NCBI GenBank assembly: GCA_965601975.1
Contig: OZ271856.1
Span: forward strand, 1,550,001-1,614,000
Length of the DNA: 64,000 nucleotides
Source of the DNA: JANQIO01 sp965601975
Lineage (GTDB): Bacteria; Pseudomonadota; Gammaproteobacteria; Pseudomonadales; Halieaceae
Direction: 5' to 3'
The notes below the pieces were generated by a model. It made no database searches and was not told the origin of the DNA. It worked only from the letters and a program-made list of their open reading frames with translations. Below, piece after piece: positions 51,785-61,382 of this stretch (positions are counted from its first letter, which is position 1; each line of letters begins with the position of its first letter). The position numbers and the translations under genes were made by a program.

Positions 51785-53344
51785 TCAGTGAATACCGTGC
51801 ATCATCTTTTTCAGGAGCGGCGAGAGAATCAGCACCACAACGCCAACCCCGAGTCCAACCCACATCAGGCCGTTGTACAACTCCGTGTAGGTGGCCAGCG
51901 CGGTGGCGATGTCTGCCACTTCGCCCTGGCTGGTATCGACCGCGGCAAACTTTGCGATCTGTGCGGCCACGAATTCCGAATACGCGGTGGCCAGGAACCA
52001 GGCTCCCATCATCACGCCCACCACGCTCGGCACCGCCAGTTTCGTAACGGCCGACAGGCCCACGGGCGACAGGCACAGCTCACCGCTGGTGTGAAGCATA
52101 TAGGCCAGCACCAGCCAGATGGCGGCGACCCGGCCTGCCTCGTCCGGCATCGCGGCCCCCAGCACCAGTGCGCCGAATCCGAGCCCCGCCTGGAGTATCC
52201 CCAGGGCGAACTTGACCGGCGTGGTCGGCTCCAGGCCGTGGCGAGCGAGATAAGTCCAAAGCCAGGCAAAAAACGGCGCCAGTGTCAGGATAAAAAACGG
52301 GTTCAGCGAGCCGAACTGGCCGGCCGTCGCCTCGAAGCCCAGGATGTTGCGATCCACGACCCGGTCCGCATAGAGCGTCATGGAGGCGGCACTTTGTTCG
52401 AACAGGGCCCAGAACACCACGGTGGACATGGTCAGGACGATCAGCACAAACATGCGCTCGCGCTCGACCTTGTTGCAGCGCTGGGTCAGGAACCAGGCCA
52501 GGCCCGCCAGCACCGACAGCGCCAGCGTATTGAGCGTGGCTTCCACGACCGCGTGGAACTGCAGCATCTGCCAGACCACAACGACGGCGAGTACGCTGCA
52601 CACGTAGATGGTGCGTTCCTTGTCGAGCGGTCCCAGGCCCGGCTTTTTGAGGAGTTCCGGATCGTGTGGCTCTGCGTGGCCGTGCAGGTGCGGCTGGCCT
52701 TTCAGGAACGTCACCAGGCCGAGCAGCATTCCGATGCCGGCCGCGCCAAAACCGTAGGCCCAGCCATAGGTTTCTCCCAGGTAGGTGCAGATAAGGGTCG
52801 CGAGCAGGGAGCCCAGGTTGATCCCCATGTAGAAGATGGTGAAACCGGAATCCCGCCGCGGGTCGTCCCGGTCATAGAGCTGCCCGACGATGGTGGAAAT
52901 GTTCGGTTTCAGGAAGCCCACGCCGATCACGATCAGCGCCAGCGAGAAGTAGAACACCTGCAGGGCCCCGTCGTCGCGAACGATCTCGCCGTTGATGTTG
53001 CTGGCCTGCTGGCCCTCTACCGCCATGCCCAGGTGGCCCAATACCAGCAACAGCCCGCCGAAGACCACCGCCTTGCGCATGCCCAGGTAGCGGTCCGCCA
53101 GCAGGCCGCCGATGACCGGCATGGCGTAGACCAGGGCCGCGTAGCCGCCCAGCACGTCCAGACCCATACTGTCGGTGAACAGGTGGTACTTGGTGAGGTA
53201 GAGCAGCAGCAGGTACTTCATCCCGTAGAAGGAGAAGCGCTCCCACATCTCGGTGAAAAAGCAGACGTAGAGGCCTTTCGGGTGGCCGAGAAACTCGTCG
53301 GCGGGGGCGTCGACCGCTGCCCCGGTGCTGGCGATATCGCTCAT
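51785..53344 (-). CDS. Proton-dependent oligopeptide transporter (POT/PTR family)
   Basis: 519 residues with about 14 membrane helices. POT signatures: EMWERFSFYGMKYLLLLYLT on the first helix (the ExxERFxxY proton-coupling motif), VIGGLLADRYLGMRKAVV, and FYMGINLGSLLATLICTYLG (the PTR2 pattern). It imports di- and tripeptides with protons across the inner membrane. It is divergent from the exported M28 peptidase gene, a sensible pairing: peptides are cut outside and imported here. Confidence 0.92.
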   Translation of the reverse strand: MSDIASTGAAVDAPADEFLGHPKGLYVCFFTEMWERFSFYGMKYLLLLYLTKYHLFTDSMGLDVLGGYAALVYAMPVIGGLLADRYLGMRKAVVFGGLLLVLGHLGMAVEGQQASNINGEIVRDDGALQVFYFSLALIVIGVGFLKPNISTIVGQLYDRDDPRRDSGFTIFYMGINLGSLLATLICTYLGETYGWAYGFGAAGIGMLLGLVTFLKGQPHLHGHAEPHDPELLKKPGLGPLDKERTIYVCSVLAVVVVWQMLQFHAVVEATLNTLALSVLAGLAWFLTQRCNKVERERMFVLIVLTMSTVVFWALFEQSAASMTLYADRVVDRNILGFEATAGQFGSLNPFFILTLAPFFAWLWTYLARHGLEPTTPVKFALGILQAGLGFGALVLGAAMPDEAGRVAAIWLVLAYMLHTSGELCLSPVGLSAVTKLAVPSVVGVMMGAWFLATAYSEFVAAQIAKFAAVDTSQGEVADIATALATYTELYNGLMWVGLGVGVVVLILSPLLKKMMHGIH

Positions 53345-53435
53345 GGGTGTGCCTGTTATCGTTGGAATCGGCGCATTATAGGGGCAGCTCCGGCGAGACG
53401 CGAACCGACCGGGGCGACACGGTCCCCGGGCTTGG

Positions 53436-53444
53436 TGCTAGAAT
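53436..53444 (+). promoter_or_regulatory. Extended -10 element for the M28 peptidase gene
   Basis: TGC-TAGAAT, an extended -10, lies 31 bases before the ATG, with a GGGGA ribosome site between. No clear -35 is seen. A GC-rich inverted repeat (CCGGGG at 53420-53425, CCCCGG at 53434-53439 area) lies just upstream. Confidence 0.35.
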
Positions 53445-53474
53445 CCTGCCTTTCGTATTCCGGGGACTACGCCG

Positions 53475-55175
53475 ATGCATAATAAAATCTCTCGGCTCAC
53501 CGCCACCTGCCTGGTGGCCCTGCTGGCCGCCTGCGCGAAGACAGAGCCGCCCGCAGAAGACACCGTTGCACCTGCAACTGAATCCGACGCCCTGCGCGCC
53601 CAGGTCGAAGCGGACCTGCACGCCCACACCAAAGTCATGGCGGCCGACGACTTCGGCGGCCGCGCCCCCGGCACCGAGGGCGAGGAAAAGACCATCGCCT
53701 ACCTGGTGGCGCAGTTCGAGGCACTGGGCCTGGAGCCCGGCAACGGCGACAGCTGGTTCCAGGAAGTCCCCATCACCTCGGTGGATACTGATCCCTCGGT
53801 GGTGATGGCCATTCGCGGCGCGGACTTCTCCCGGGACCTGGCCTATGGCACCGATATGATGGTGTCCACCCAGCAGCAGCTGGAGAGCGTGTCCGTGGCC
53901 GATTCGCCGCTGGTGTTTGTGGGCTATGGAATTTCCGCCCCCGAGCGCGACTGGGATGACTTCGGTGACATGGATCTGAGCGACAAGACTGTCGTCATCC
54001 TGATCAACGACCCGGGCTATGCCACCCAGGACCCGGAGGTCTTCAACGGCAATACCATGACCTACTACGGCCGCTGGACCTACAAGTACGAGGAAGCGGC
54101 CCGGCGCGGCGCCAACGGCGCCATTATCGTGCACCAGACCAGGCCCGCGGCCTACCCCTGGGAGGTGGTCAGCGGCAGCTGGTCCGGCCCGCAGATCGGC
54201 CTGACAGACGACAACCAGCACCGGGACAAGGTCGAGGCTGAGGCCTGGGTCACCGAGGACGTAGCGCGGGCGCTGTTTGCCGCGGCCGGGCTGGATTTCG
54301 ATGCCCTGGCCGAGGCCGCCACCCGACCTGACTTCACAGCGGTACCCATGGGCGACCTGAAGATGTCCGTGGCGCTCGAGAATACCCTGGCCAGCGCCCG
54401 CAGCAATAACGTGCTCGCCAGGATGCCAGGCACGAAATACCCCGATGAGCATATCGCCTACAGCGCCCACTGGGATCACCTGGGCATCAAGGAAGGCGCC
54501 GAGGGCGAGGACAAGATCTACAACGGCGCCAGCGACAATGCCTCCGGGACGGCGGCACTGATTGCCCTGGCGAGATTACACGCCGAGGCCGGTGCCCCGG
54601 AGCGCTCGCTGCTGTTCGCGGCGGTGACGGCTGAGGAGTCGGGCCTGCTGGGGGCAAAGTGGTACGTGGAGAACCCGCCCCACAGCCTCGAGACCACGGT
54701 GGCCAACCTGAACATGGATAACATCTACGGCGGCGTCGACGGCCGCACCCACGATGTGGCCGTGGTGGGTTTCGGCAACAGTCAGCTGGAGTTTTTCCTG
54801 GCCGCCGCCGCCGAGCAGCAGGGCCGCACCCTGGTGCAGGAGCCCAGCCCGGAGAAGGGCTACTACTACCGGTCGGACCACTTCAATTTCGCCAAGCAGG
54901 GCGTGCCGGCCCTGTACCTGACCCGCGGTGTCGACAGCGTCGAGCACGGCAGGGAATGGGGCCAGCAGCAGCTCGACAACTACACGGCCTACGACTACCA
55001 CAAGCCCTCGGACGAGTACTCGCCGGACTGGGATTTGAGCGGGGCCGCCGACAACGTCCTGCTGTTCTACACTGTGGCTACGGAACTCGCGAACAGCCGC
55101 GACTGGCCCAACTGGAACCCCGGCACCGAGTTCAAGTCGAAACGGGATGAAACGATAGCGTCGCGCGGCCAGTAG
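53475..55175 (+). CDS. M28 family zinc metallopeptidase, lipoprotein
   Basis: 566 residues. The leader ends LAAC (lipobox), followed by a spacer and then a PA-type insert domain (VFVGYGISAPERDWDDF, GANGAIIVHQTRPA). The M28 zinc-site motifs are complete: YSAHWDHLG, NGASDNASGTAALI, TAEESGLLGAKWY, NLNMDNIYGG and YYRSDHFNFAKQGVPALY. It is an aminopeptidase of the cocatalytic di-zinc type, anchored in the envelope. It releases amino acids or short peptides for the divergent POT transporter and the ABC importer that follows. Confidence 0.93.
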   Translation: MHNKISRLTATCLVALLAACAKTEPPAEDTVAPATESDALRAQVEADLHAHTKVMAADDFGGRAPGTEGEEKTIAYLVAQFEALGLEPGNGDSWFQEVPITSVDTDPSVVMAIRGADFSRDLAYGTDMMVSTQQQLESVSVADSPLVFVGYGISAPERDWDDFGDMDLSDKTVVILINDPGYATQDPEVFNGNTMTYYGRWTYKYEEAARRGANGAIIVHQTRPAAYPWEVVSGSWSGPQIGLTDDNQHRDKVEAEAWVTEDVARALFAAAGLDFDALAEAATRPDFTAVPMGDLKMSVALENTLASARSNNVLARMPGTKYPDEHIAYSAHWDHLGIKEGAEGEDKIYNGASDNASGTAALIALARLHAEAGAPERSLLFAAVTAEESGLLGAKWYVENPPHSLETTVANLNMDNIYGGVDGRTHDVAVVGFGNSQLEFFLAAAAEQQGRTLVQEPSPEKGYYYRSDHFNFAKQGVPALYLTRGVDSVEHGREWGQQQLDNYTAYDYHKPSDEYSPDWDLSGAADNVLLFYTVATELANSRDWPNWNPGTEFKSKRDETIASRGQ

Positions 55176-55186
55176 CCGTACGCGAG

Positions 55187-55215
55187 TTGTCTGAATTCAC
55201 CCGTCACGGGATAAT
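55187..55215 (+). promoter_or_regulatory. Candidate promoter giving a nearly leaderless transcript of the ABC importer
   Basis: TTGTCT (55187-55192), 17-base spacer, GATAAT (55210-55215). The predicted start near 55222 leaves only about two bases before the ATG at 55224, and no good ribosome site is present. The mRNA could therefore be leaderless, or the gene may be read through from the M28 gene. Confidence 0.45.
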
Positions 55216-55223
55216 CTGACGCC

Positions 55224-57392
55224 ATGTTGAAGCTTGCCAAAGCGGGAGCGCTGCTGCTCTCCACCAGCCTGCTGGGTGCCTGCGGTCAGGGCGCCTGGAA
55301 CAACCCCAACGAGCCGGAAACCGGCGACGAGATGATCTACTACTCGGTCATCTACGCCGCGCCGCCGAAGCACCTGGACCCGGCCTTGTCCTATGCCAGT
55401 GACGAGAGCCTGTTCCTGGACCAGATTTACCAGCCGCCCCTGGGCTATCACTTCCTCAAGCGGCCCTACGAGCTCATTCCCCGCGGCGTGGAAGCGATGC
55501 CGCAGATCGAGTTCCTCGACGAGAACGGGGAGGTCGTGCCAAAGGGTGACCCGTCCATCGCGTTCACCCGTTACACGATGACCGTTCGGGAGGACGCGCG
55601 CTACCAGCCCCACCCGGCCTTCGCCCTTGGCGACAACGGGGAGCCGCGTTACCTGTTCGACACGGCGGATGCCTCGGAGCGGTACAGGACGGTCATGGAT
55701 TTCAAGGAGACCGGTTCCCGGCAGGTGCGCGCCGAGGACTACGTGTACGGGATCAAGCGCCTTGGCGACCCCAAGCTCTCAAGCAACGCGTCGCCCATGC
55801 TCGGCTTCATGGGGCAGTACATCGTGGGGCTGCGGGAGTTCGGCGACGAGATCAAGGACATCGACCGCGGCAGCTGGCTGGACCTGTCCACGATCGACGT
55901 GAAAGGCCTCGAGGTCATCGACGACCGCACTTTCTCCGTCACCATCAACGGCGTCTACCCGCAGTTCAAGTACTGGATGGCGATGCATTTCTTCGCACCC
56001 ATCCCGCGGGAGGTGGACCGCTTCTACAAGAACCCGGGGTTCAAGGAAAAGAACATGACCCTGGACTGGTGGCCGGTGGGCAGCGGCGCATTCATGGTGT
56101 CGAAGAACGACCCCAACAGCGAGATCATTCTGGAGAAAAATCCCAACTACCACGAGGACTTCTATCCCGACGAGGGCGCTCCCGGTGATGAGGAGAAAGG
56201 CTATCTCGCGGACGCCGGCAAGCGCGTGCCGTTTATCGACCGGGCCCACTTCCGGCTTGAGCGCGAGGTGCTGCCCCTGTGGACCAAGTTCCTGCAGGGC
56301 TACTACGACCGATCCGGCGAGGTGCACGCCAACACCTCCGGCTACTTCGACCAGGCCTTCGTGGTCGGCCCCGAGGGTATCTCCCTCACCGATGAGCTCA
56401 AGAACCACAACCTGACTATCTCCCAGGACGTGAAGCCGAGCCTGTATTACTACGGCTTTAACATGCGCGACCCGGTGGTGGGCGGCTACACCGAGGAGAA
56501 GCGCAAGCTGCGCCAGGCCCTGTCGATTGCCTACGACATGGAGGAGTACGGCAACATCTTTTACAAGGGCAATATCATTCCCGCCCAGGGTCCCGTTCCT
56601 CCGGGCATACCCGGCGCCAAAACCGGCGAGGAAGGCATGAACCCCTACCTCTATGACTGGGTGGACGGGAAGCCCCAGCGCAAATCCATCGAGTACGCCA
56701 AGCAGCTGATGGCAGAAGCGGGCTACCCCAACGGTCGTGACGCCGAGACCGGTGAACCCCTGCGCATCTTCATCGACGTGCAGACCCAGGGGGTGAGCAA
56801 CACCTCCATGAACTGGATGAGTCGGCAGCTGGGCCGTCTCGGCGTCCAGGTCGAATTCCGCCCGGCGGACTGGAACCGAACCCGCGAGAAATACCTGACC
56901 GGCAACACCCAGATCTACTCCCACGGCTGGCTCGCAGACTACCCGGACCCGGAGAACTTTTTGTTCCTGATGCACGGACCGGAGAGCCCACTGGTCTGCC
57001 AGTGCGACGGCGCCAACAACTCCAACTACGAGAACCCCGAGTACGACGAGAAATTCGAGCGCATGCGCGTGCTGGACCCCGGGCCCGAGCGCGACGCCCT
57101 GGTGGCGGACCTCATCGAAATGTGGCGCCGCGACGTGGTCTGGCTGCACGCGTTCCACCCGCTGGAGTACTACCTGAACAATGAGTGGGTCACCAACACC
57201 AAGCGCCATGGCATCAGCAAGGGCACGCTCAAATACATCAATCTCGATACGGAGCTGCGCGCCCAGCGCCAGGGCGAATGGAATGAGCCGGTGACCTGGC
57301 CGCTGGCCGCGGGCGTGACCGGTGTAGCGGCGCTGATCCTGCCGGGCGTGCTGGCCTACCGCCGCCGCCAGCGCGCGAAAATCAAGGAGTAG
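55224..57392 (+). CDS. Peptide ABC transporter substrate-binding lipoprotein with extra C-terminal membrane anchor
   Basis: 722 residues, SBP family 5 (OppA/DppA-like). Lipobox LLGAC at the N-terminus, then YYSVIYAAPPKHLDPALSYA, LRQALSIAYDMEEYGNIFYK and a late WLADYPDPENFLFLMHGPES. It is longer than usual (about 540). The C-terminus adds a hydrophobic helix followed by basic residues (VTGVAALILPGVLAYRRRQR), so the protein may be held at both ends on the inner membrane. It binds oligopeptides for the permeases that follow 3 bp later. Confidence 0.9.
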   Translation: MLKLAKAGALLLSTSLLGACGQGAWNNPNEPETGDEMIYYSVIYAAPPKHLDPALSYASDESLFLDQIYQPPLGYHFLKRPYELIPRGVEAMPQIEFLDENGEVVPKGDPSIAFTRYTMTVREDARYQPHPAFALGDNGEPRYLFDTADASERYRTVMDFKETGSRQVRAEDYVYGIKRLGDPKLSSNASPMLGFMGQYIVGLREFGDEIKDIDRGSWLDLSTIDVKGLEVIDDRTFSVTINGVYPQFKYWMAMHFFAPIPREVDRFYKNPGFKEKNMTLDWWPVGSGAFMVSKNDPNSEIILEKNPNYHEDFYPDEGAPGDEEKGYLADAGKRVPFIDRAHFRLEREVLPLWTKFLQGYYDRSGEVHANTSGYFDQAFVVGPEGISLTDELKNHNLTISQDVKPSLYYYGFNMRDPVVGGYTEEKRKLRQALSIAYDMEEYGNIFYKGNIIPAQGPVPPGIPGAKTGEEGMNPYLYDWVDGKPQRKSIEYAKQLMAEAGYPNGRDAETGEPLRIFIDVQTQGVSNTSMNWMSRQLGRLGVQVEFRPADWNRTREKYLTGNTQIYSHGWLADYPDPENFLFLMHGPESPLVCQCDGANNSNYENPEYDEKFERMRVLDPGPERDALVADLIEMWRRDVVWLHAFHPLEYYLNNEWVTNTKRHGISKGTLKYINLDTELRAQRQGEWNEPVTWPLAAGVTGVAALILPGVLAYRRRQRAKIKE

Positions 57393-57395
57393 TCG

Positions 57396-58373
57396 ATGCT
57401 CGCCTATATTATCCGGCGCCTGTTCTACGCGATCCCGATACTCATCGGCATCAACCTGTTGACCTTCACGCTGTTCTTCGTGGTCAATTCGCCTGACGAC
57501 ATGGCCCGCAGCCAGCTCGGCGACAAGTACGTCACCAAGGAAGCCATCGAAAACTGGAAGGCGAGCAACGGCTATGACAAGCCGCTGTTCTACAACGCGG
57601 AGGCTTCCTTCACCGGCGGCCTGACGGAAACCATTTTCTTTACCAAGTCGATCAAGCTGTTCGCCTTCGACTTTGGCCGCTCGGAGAGCGGGCGCGACAT
57701 CACCGCCGACGTCAGCCGCCGCATGTGGCCCAGCCTGTCCCTGGCCCTGCCGACCTTCGTGATCGGGATCTGGGTGAACATATGCGTGGCGCTGATGGTG
57801 GTGATGTTTCACGCCACCAAGCTCGACCGCTGGGCAGTGTTCGTGTTCGTGGTGCTGATGTCGATTTCCTACCTGTTCTACATCATCGGCGGGCAGTACC
57901 TGATTGCCAAGCAGTGGAAGCTATTGCCCATATCGGGATTCAATGCGGACATGCAGCCATGGAAGTTCCTGCTGCTGCCGGTGATGGTGGGCGTGATTGC
58001 CGGGATCGGGCAGGGGGCGCGCTGGTACCGAACGCTGTTTATCGAGGAGGCGGGGCAGGACTATGTGCGCACGGCCCGGGCCAAGGGCTGTAGCGAGATC
58101 ACGATCCTGTTCAAGCACATTCTGCCGAACGCACTGATCCCCATCCTCACGGGAGTGGTGGTGCTGATCCCGATCCTGTTCATGGGGAGCCTGGTGATGG
58201 AGTCCTTCTTCGGGATACCCGGGCTCGGCAATTACATGCTGGAGGCTATCCGCTCGCAGGACTTTGCCATCGTGCGCGCTATGGTGTTTATCGGCTCCAT
58301 CCTCTACATCCTCGGGCTGCTGTTGACGGACATTTCCTACACGATCGCGGATCCCCGGGTCCGGCTAAGCTAA
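57396..58373 (+). CDS. Peptide ABC transporter permease (DppB/OppB-like)
   Basis: 325 residues. It opens with LAYIIRRLFYAIPILIGINL, the standard first helix of DppB/OppB, has six membrane segments and the cytoplasmic coupling (EAA) loop EEAGQDYVRTARAKGCSEIT. It ends SYTIADPRVRLS, the conserved DPR tail. It forms the channel with the next permease. Spacing of 3 bp from the binding protein gene indicates one operon. Confidence 0.93.
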   Translation: MLAYIIRRLFYAIPILIGINLLTFTLFFVVNSPDDMARSQLGDKYVTKEAIENWKASNGYDKPLFYNAEASFTGGLTETIFFTKSIKLFAFDFGRSESGRDITADVSRRMWPSLSLALPTFVIGIWVNICVALMVVMFHATKLDRWAVFVFVVLMSISYLFYIIGGQYLIAKQWKLLPISGFNADMQPWKFLLLPVMVGVIAGIGQGARWYRTLFIEEAGQDYVRTARAKGCSEITILFKHILPNALIPILTGVVVLIPILFMGSLVMESFFGIPGLGNYMLEAIRSQDFAIVRAMVFIGSILYILGLLLTDISYTIADPRVRLS

Positions 58374-58394
58374 AAAGGACGCGAAAGAAGCCTG

Positions 58395-59765
58395 ATGAAA
58401 TTCGTTCTGCTCTGGTCAGACGCGCTGATCTTCCTGCTGGTGATCGCGCTGGTCGCCTTCTTCTGGAATCTGCGCAAGGATCCCCGCACCCGCGAGCGCT
58501 GGGGCCAGGTATTCGGCTCGCGCCTCGGCATGGTCACGTTTGTGGTCATCATGTCCTATGTGCTGGTGGCCCTGGCCGACTCGATCCATTTCCGCCTCGC
58601 CCTGGAATCGGAGCCCGGCCAGGATCCCGACGTCGTCTACTACGACAACCGGGTGGTCAGCGTGCTGGACTTTGGCCTTGGCAATATCGAGGAGCAGCAC
58701 GAGCGCACCTACTCGGCACCCTTCGCGCTGCGTTCCTTCGAGAAGCAGAATATGAAGGACGCGGAGGGAAATTCCGTGAGGGACTTCCCACCGTTGAAGT
58801 TTGCCGGGGCGCACCTCGAGAGCCCCGATGACCGCGCCGGAGATATTGTCGCCAAGATCTTCAGCGGCCTCCTGCGCGGCCTGCTGATCTCGGCGCTGCT
58901 GATCCTGCCCCAGTGGTGGTTCCTGCGCGGCAGTCAGCTCCCCTGGCGCGCCGCCTGGACGACCCAGGCCGTGCTGGTCTGCGGCGCCAGCATCGTGCTG
59001 CGGCTCAACTCCTACTACCACGTGCTGGGCACGGATCTCGGCGGCAGCGACGTACTGTTTCAGAGCATCAAGGGAATCCGCACGGGTGTTCTGCTCGGTA
59101 CGCTTGCCACGCTCATCATGTTGCCCATCGCCGTGACCCTCGGTGTTGTCGCCGGCTTCTTCAAGGGCTACGCCGACGACATCGTGCAATACCTCTACAC
59201 GACGCTCAGCTCCATCCCCGGCATCCTGCTGATCGCGGCCTCGGTGCTGTTGTTCCAGGTCTACATCGATCTCAATCCCGACTTCTTCGAGGTGGGCCTG
59301 GAAAAGGCCGACGCCAAGTTTGTCGCGCTGTGCTTCATTCTCGGTGTCACGAGCTGGTCCACGCTCTGCCGCCTGATACGCGCCGAGACACTGAAGATAT
59401 CGCAGCTCGAGTACGTCCAGGCGGCTATCGCCTTCGGCGTCAGCAACGGTCGCATTATCTTCCGCCACATCCTCCCGAACGTGGTGCACATCATCCTGAT
59501 CACGTTCGTACTGGAGTTTTCAGCGCTGGTGCTGGCGGAAGCGGTGCTCAGTTACATCGGGGTCGGCATCGACCCCGCCATGTCGAGCTGGGGGAATATG
59601 ATTAATTCAGCCAGAACAGAACTCTCCAGGACCCCGACCATCTGGTGGACCCTGGTCGGCGCCTTCTTCTTCATGTTCATGTTGGTGCTTTCGGCGAACC
59701 TGTTTTCCGACCTGGTGCGCGATGCCTTCGACCCGCGTACCAGCATGAACAAGGAGGCGAAATGA
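58395..59765 (+). CDS. Peptide ABC transporter permease (DppC/OppC-like), enlarged
   Basis: 456 residues against about 300 for usual DppC. The C-terminal half is typical: GTDLGGSDVLFQSIKGIRTG, the coupling loop AETLKISQLEYVQAAIAFGV, and VLSYIGVGIDPAMSSWGNMI. The N-terminal half has an early helix pair, then a long outside loop (about residues 70-150). Two extra helices (about 155-205) follow before the core. The stop overlaps the ATPase start (ATGA). Confidence 0.9.
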   Translation: MKFVLLWSDALIFLLVIALVAFFWNLRKDPRTRERWGQVFGSRLGMVTFVVIMSYVLVALADSIHFRLALESEPGQDPDVVYYDNRVVSVLDFGLGNIEEQHERTYSAPFALRSFEKQNMKDAEGNSVRDFPPLKFAGAHLESPDDRAGDIVAKIFSGLLRGLLISALLILPQWWFLRGSQLPWRAAWTTQAVLVCGASIVLRLNSYYHVLGTDLGGSDVLFQSIKGIRTGVLLGTLATLIMLPIAVTLGVVAGFFKGYADDIVQYLYTTLSSIPGILLIAASVLLFQVYIDLNPDFFEVGLEKADAKFVALCFILGVTSWSTLCRLIRAETLKISQLEYVQAAIAFGVSNGRIIFRHILPNVVHIILITFVLEFSALVLAEAVLSYIGVGIDPAMSSWGNMINSARTELSRTPTIWWTLVGAFFFMFMLVLSANLFSDLVRDAFDPRTSMNKEAK

Positions 59766-61366
59766 GTCTCCCACAGGATATTCGGCTCAAGGTCGAGAAT
59801 CTCGATGTTGAGCTCGCGGCTACCGGCGACAGCATCGTTCGCGACGTCAGCTTTGAAATTCGCGCCGGCGAAATTTTCGCCCTGGTGGGTGAGTCGGGGT
59901 CCGGCAAGTCCGTCACTTCCCTCGGCGTCATGCGGCTGCTGCCGGATGCGCTGAAAATCGCTGGTGGCAGCGTCGAAATGCCGGGCACCGACCTGTTCGC
60001 GCTCACCGAGGCGCAGATGCAGACGGTGCGCGGGCGCCGCGTCGCGATGATTTTCCAGAACGCGCTGACCTCCCTGAACCCCGTGCAAAAAGTCGGCAAA
60101 CAGGTCGCGGAGACACTCAGCCTGCACCGCGCCCTCAACAAGAGCGAGCTGCGCGAGCGGGTGGTGGAGCTGTTCCGCGAGGTGGGCCTGCCCAACCCGG
60201 AAGAGCGCTACGATTTCTTTCCTCACCAGCTGTCCGGCGGTCAACAGCAGCGCGTGATGATTGCCATGGCCCTGGCCTGCGAGCCTGACGTGCTGGTGGC
60301 GGACGAGCCCACCACGGCGCTGGATGTGACCATCCAGGAGCAGGTGCTGGAACTGATCAAGTCCCTCACCAAGAGTCGCCAGCTGGCGGTATTGCTGATC
60401 ACCCACGACATGGGTGTGGTGCGTAACACGGCGGACCGCGTGGCGGTGATGTACCAGGGCGAGATCATCGAGCGGGATACGGTTGAGAATTTCTTCCACA
60501 ACCCGAAGCAGGACTACAGCAAGCGGTTGATCGACAGCCTGCCGGACCTGTCACACTACCGCAGCCGTTCTCACCAGGTGCCGCTGCTCAAGGTCGACGG
60601 CGTGGAGGTGCACTTCCCGATCAAGAAGGGCGTGCTGCAGCGCACGGTGGACTTCACCCGCGCCGTGGACGGTATCAGCCTGGAAATTGGCGAGGGCGAG
60701 ACCTATGCCCTGGTGGGGGAGAGCGGCTGCGGCAAATCCACCCTGGGGCGGGCCATTCTCAACCTTGAGCCCGCGACCGCCGGCAGCATCCACTTCAACG
60801 GCACCCGCATCGACCAGCTGCCGCGGCTGCAGATGCTGCCCTTCCGCAAGCGGATCCAGGTCATCTTCCAGAATCCCTACTCCTCCATGAATCCGCGCAT
60901 GAGCGTGGGGCGCATCATCGAAGAGGGCATGGAGAGTCTCGGCCTGGGACTGAGCAGTGCCGAGCGCGAACAGCGCGTGGCCGAACTGCTGGAGCGCGTG
61001 CGGCTGGAGCCGGACATGGCGCGGCGCTACCCCCATGAGTTTTCCGGCGGGCAGCTGCAGCGTGTCGCCATCGCCCGGGCCCTGGCGGTGGAGCCGGAGC
61101 TGATCATTTGCGATGAACCGACCAGCGCCCTGGACGTATCCATCCGTGCCGGCGTGCTGGACCTGCTGCTGGAGCTGCAGGAGGAGTTCGGGGTGTCGTA
61201 TTTGTTTATTACCCACGACCTGTCCATCATCCCGGCACTGGCCCACCATGTCGGCGTGATGCGCGCGGGCAGGCTGGTGGAGCAGGGCACGGCCGAGGAC
61301 ATCCTCACGCGCCCGCAACACGACTACACCAAATCCCTGCTGGCTTCCGTGCCCCGCATAGATTGA
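59762..61366 (+). CDS. Peptide ABC transporter ATP-binding protein, fused DppD-DppF
   Basis: 534 residues from ATG 59762, overlapping the permease stop. Two complete ATPase domains: the first with GESGSGKS, LSGGQQQRVM and LVADEPTTALDV; the second (from about residue 280) with GESGCGKS, FSGGQLQRVAIARALA and IICDEPTSALDV. Each is followed by the oligopeptide-type extension (FHNPKQDYSKRLIDSLPDL, TRPQHDYTKSLLASVPRID). One chain thus supplies both motor subunits. It closes the four-gene importer operon. Confidence 0.95.
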   Translation: MSLPQDIRLKVENLDVELAATGDSIVRDVSFEIRAGEIFALVGESGSGKSVTSLGVMRLLPDALKIAGGSVEMPGTDLFALTEAQMQTVRGRRVAMIFQNALTSLNPVQKVGKQVAETLSLHRALNKSELRERVVELFREVGLPNPEERYDFFPHQLSGGQQQRVMIAMALACEPDVLVADEPTTALDVTIQEQVLELIKSLTKSRQLAVLLITHDMGVVRNTADRVAVMYQGEIIERDTVENFFHNPKQDYSKRLIDSLPDLSHYRSRSHQVPLLKVDGVEVHFPIKKGVLQRTVDFTRAVDGISLEIGEGETYALVGESGCGKSTLGRAILNLEPATAGSIHFNGTRIDQLPRLQMLPFRKRIQVIFQNPYSSMNPRMSVGRIIEEGMESLGLGLSSAEREQRVAELLERVRLEPDMARRYPHEFSGGQLQRVAIARALAVEPELIICDEPTSALDVSIRAGVLDLLLELQEEFGVSYLFITHDLSIIPALAHHVGVMRAGRLVEQGTAEDILTRPQHDYTKSLLASVPRID

Positions 61367-61382
61367 TAACAGGATTTTCCGG

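Noticed and set aside
51788..53482. Long plus-strand open frame opposite the POT transporter
   Set aside because: Translation is Gln/His/Arg-rich without hydrophobic helices or motifs; the minus-strand transporter is unambiguous.
55779..57812. Long minus-strand open frame (about 677 codons) opposite the substrate-binding protein
   Set aside because: Shadow rich in His, Val and Arg that crosses the permease start; no family features.
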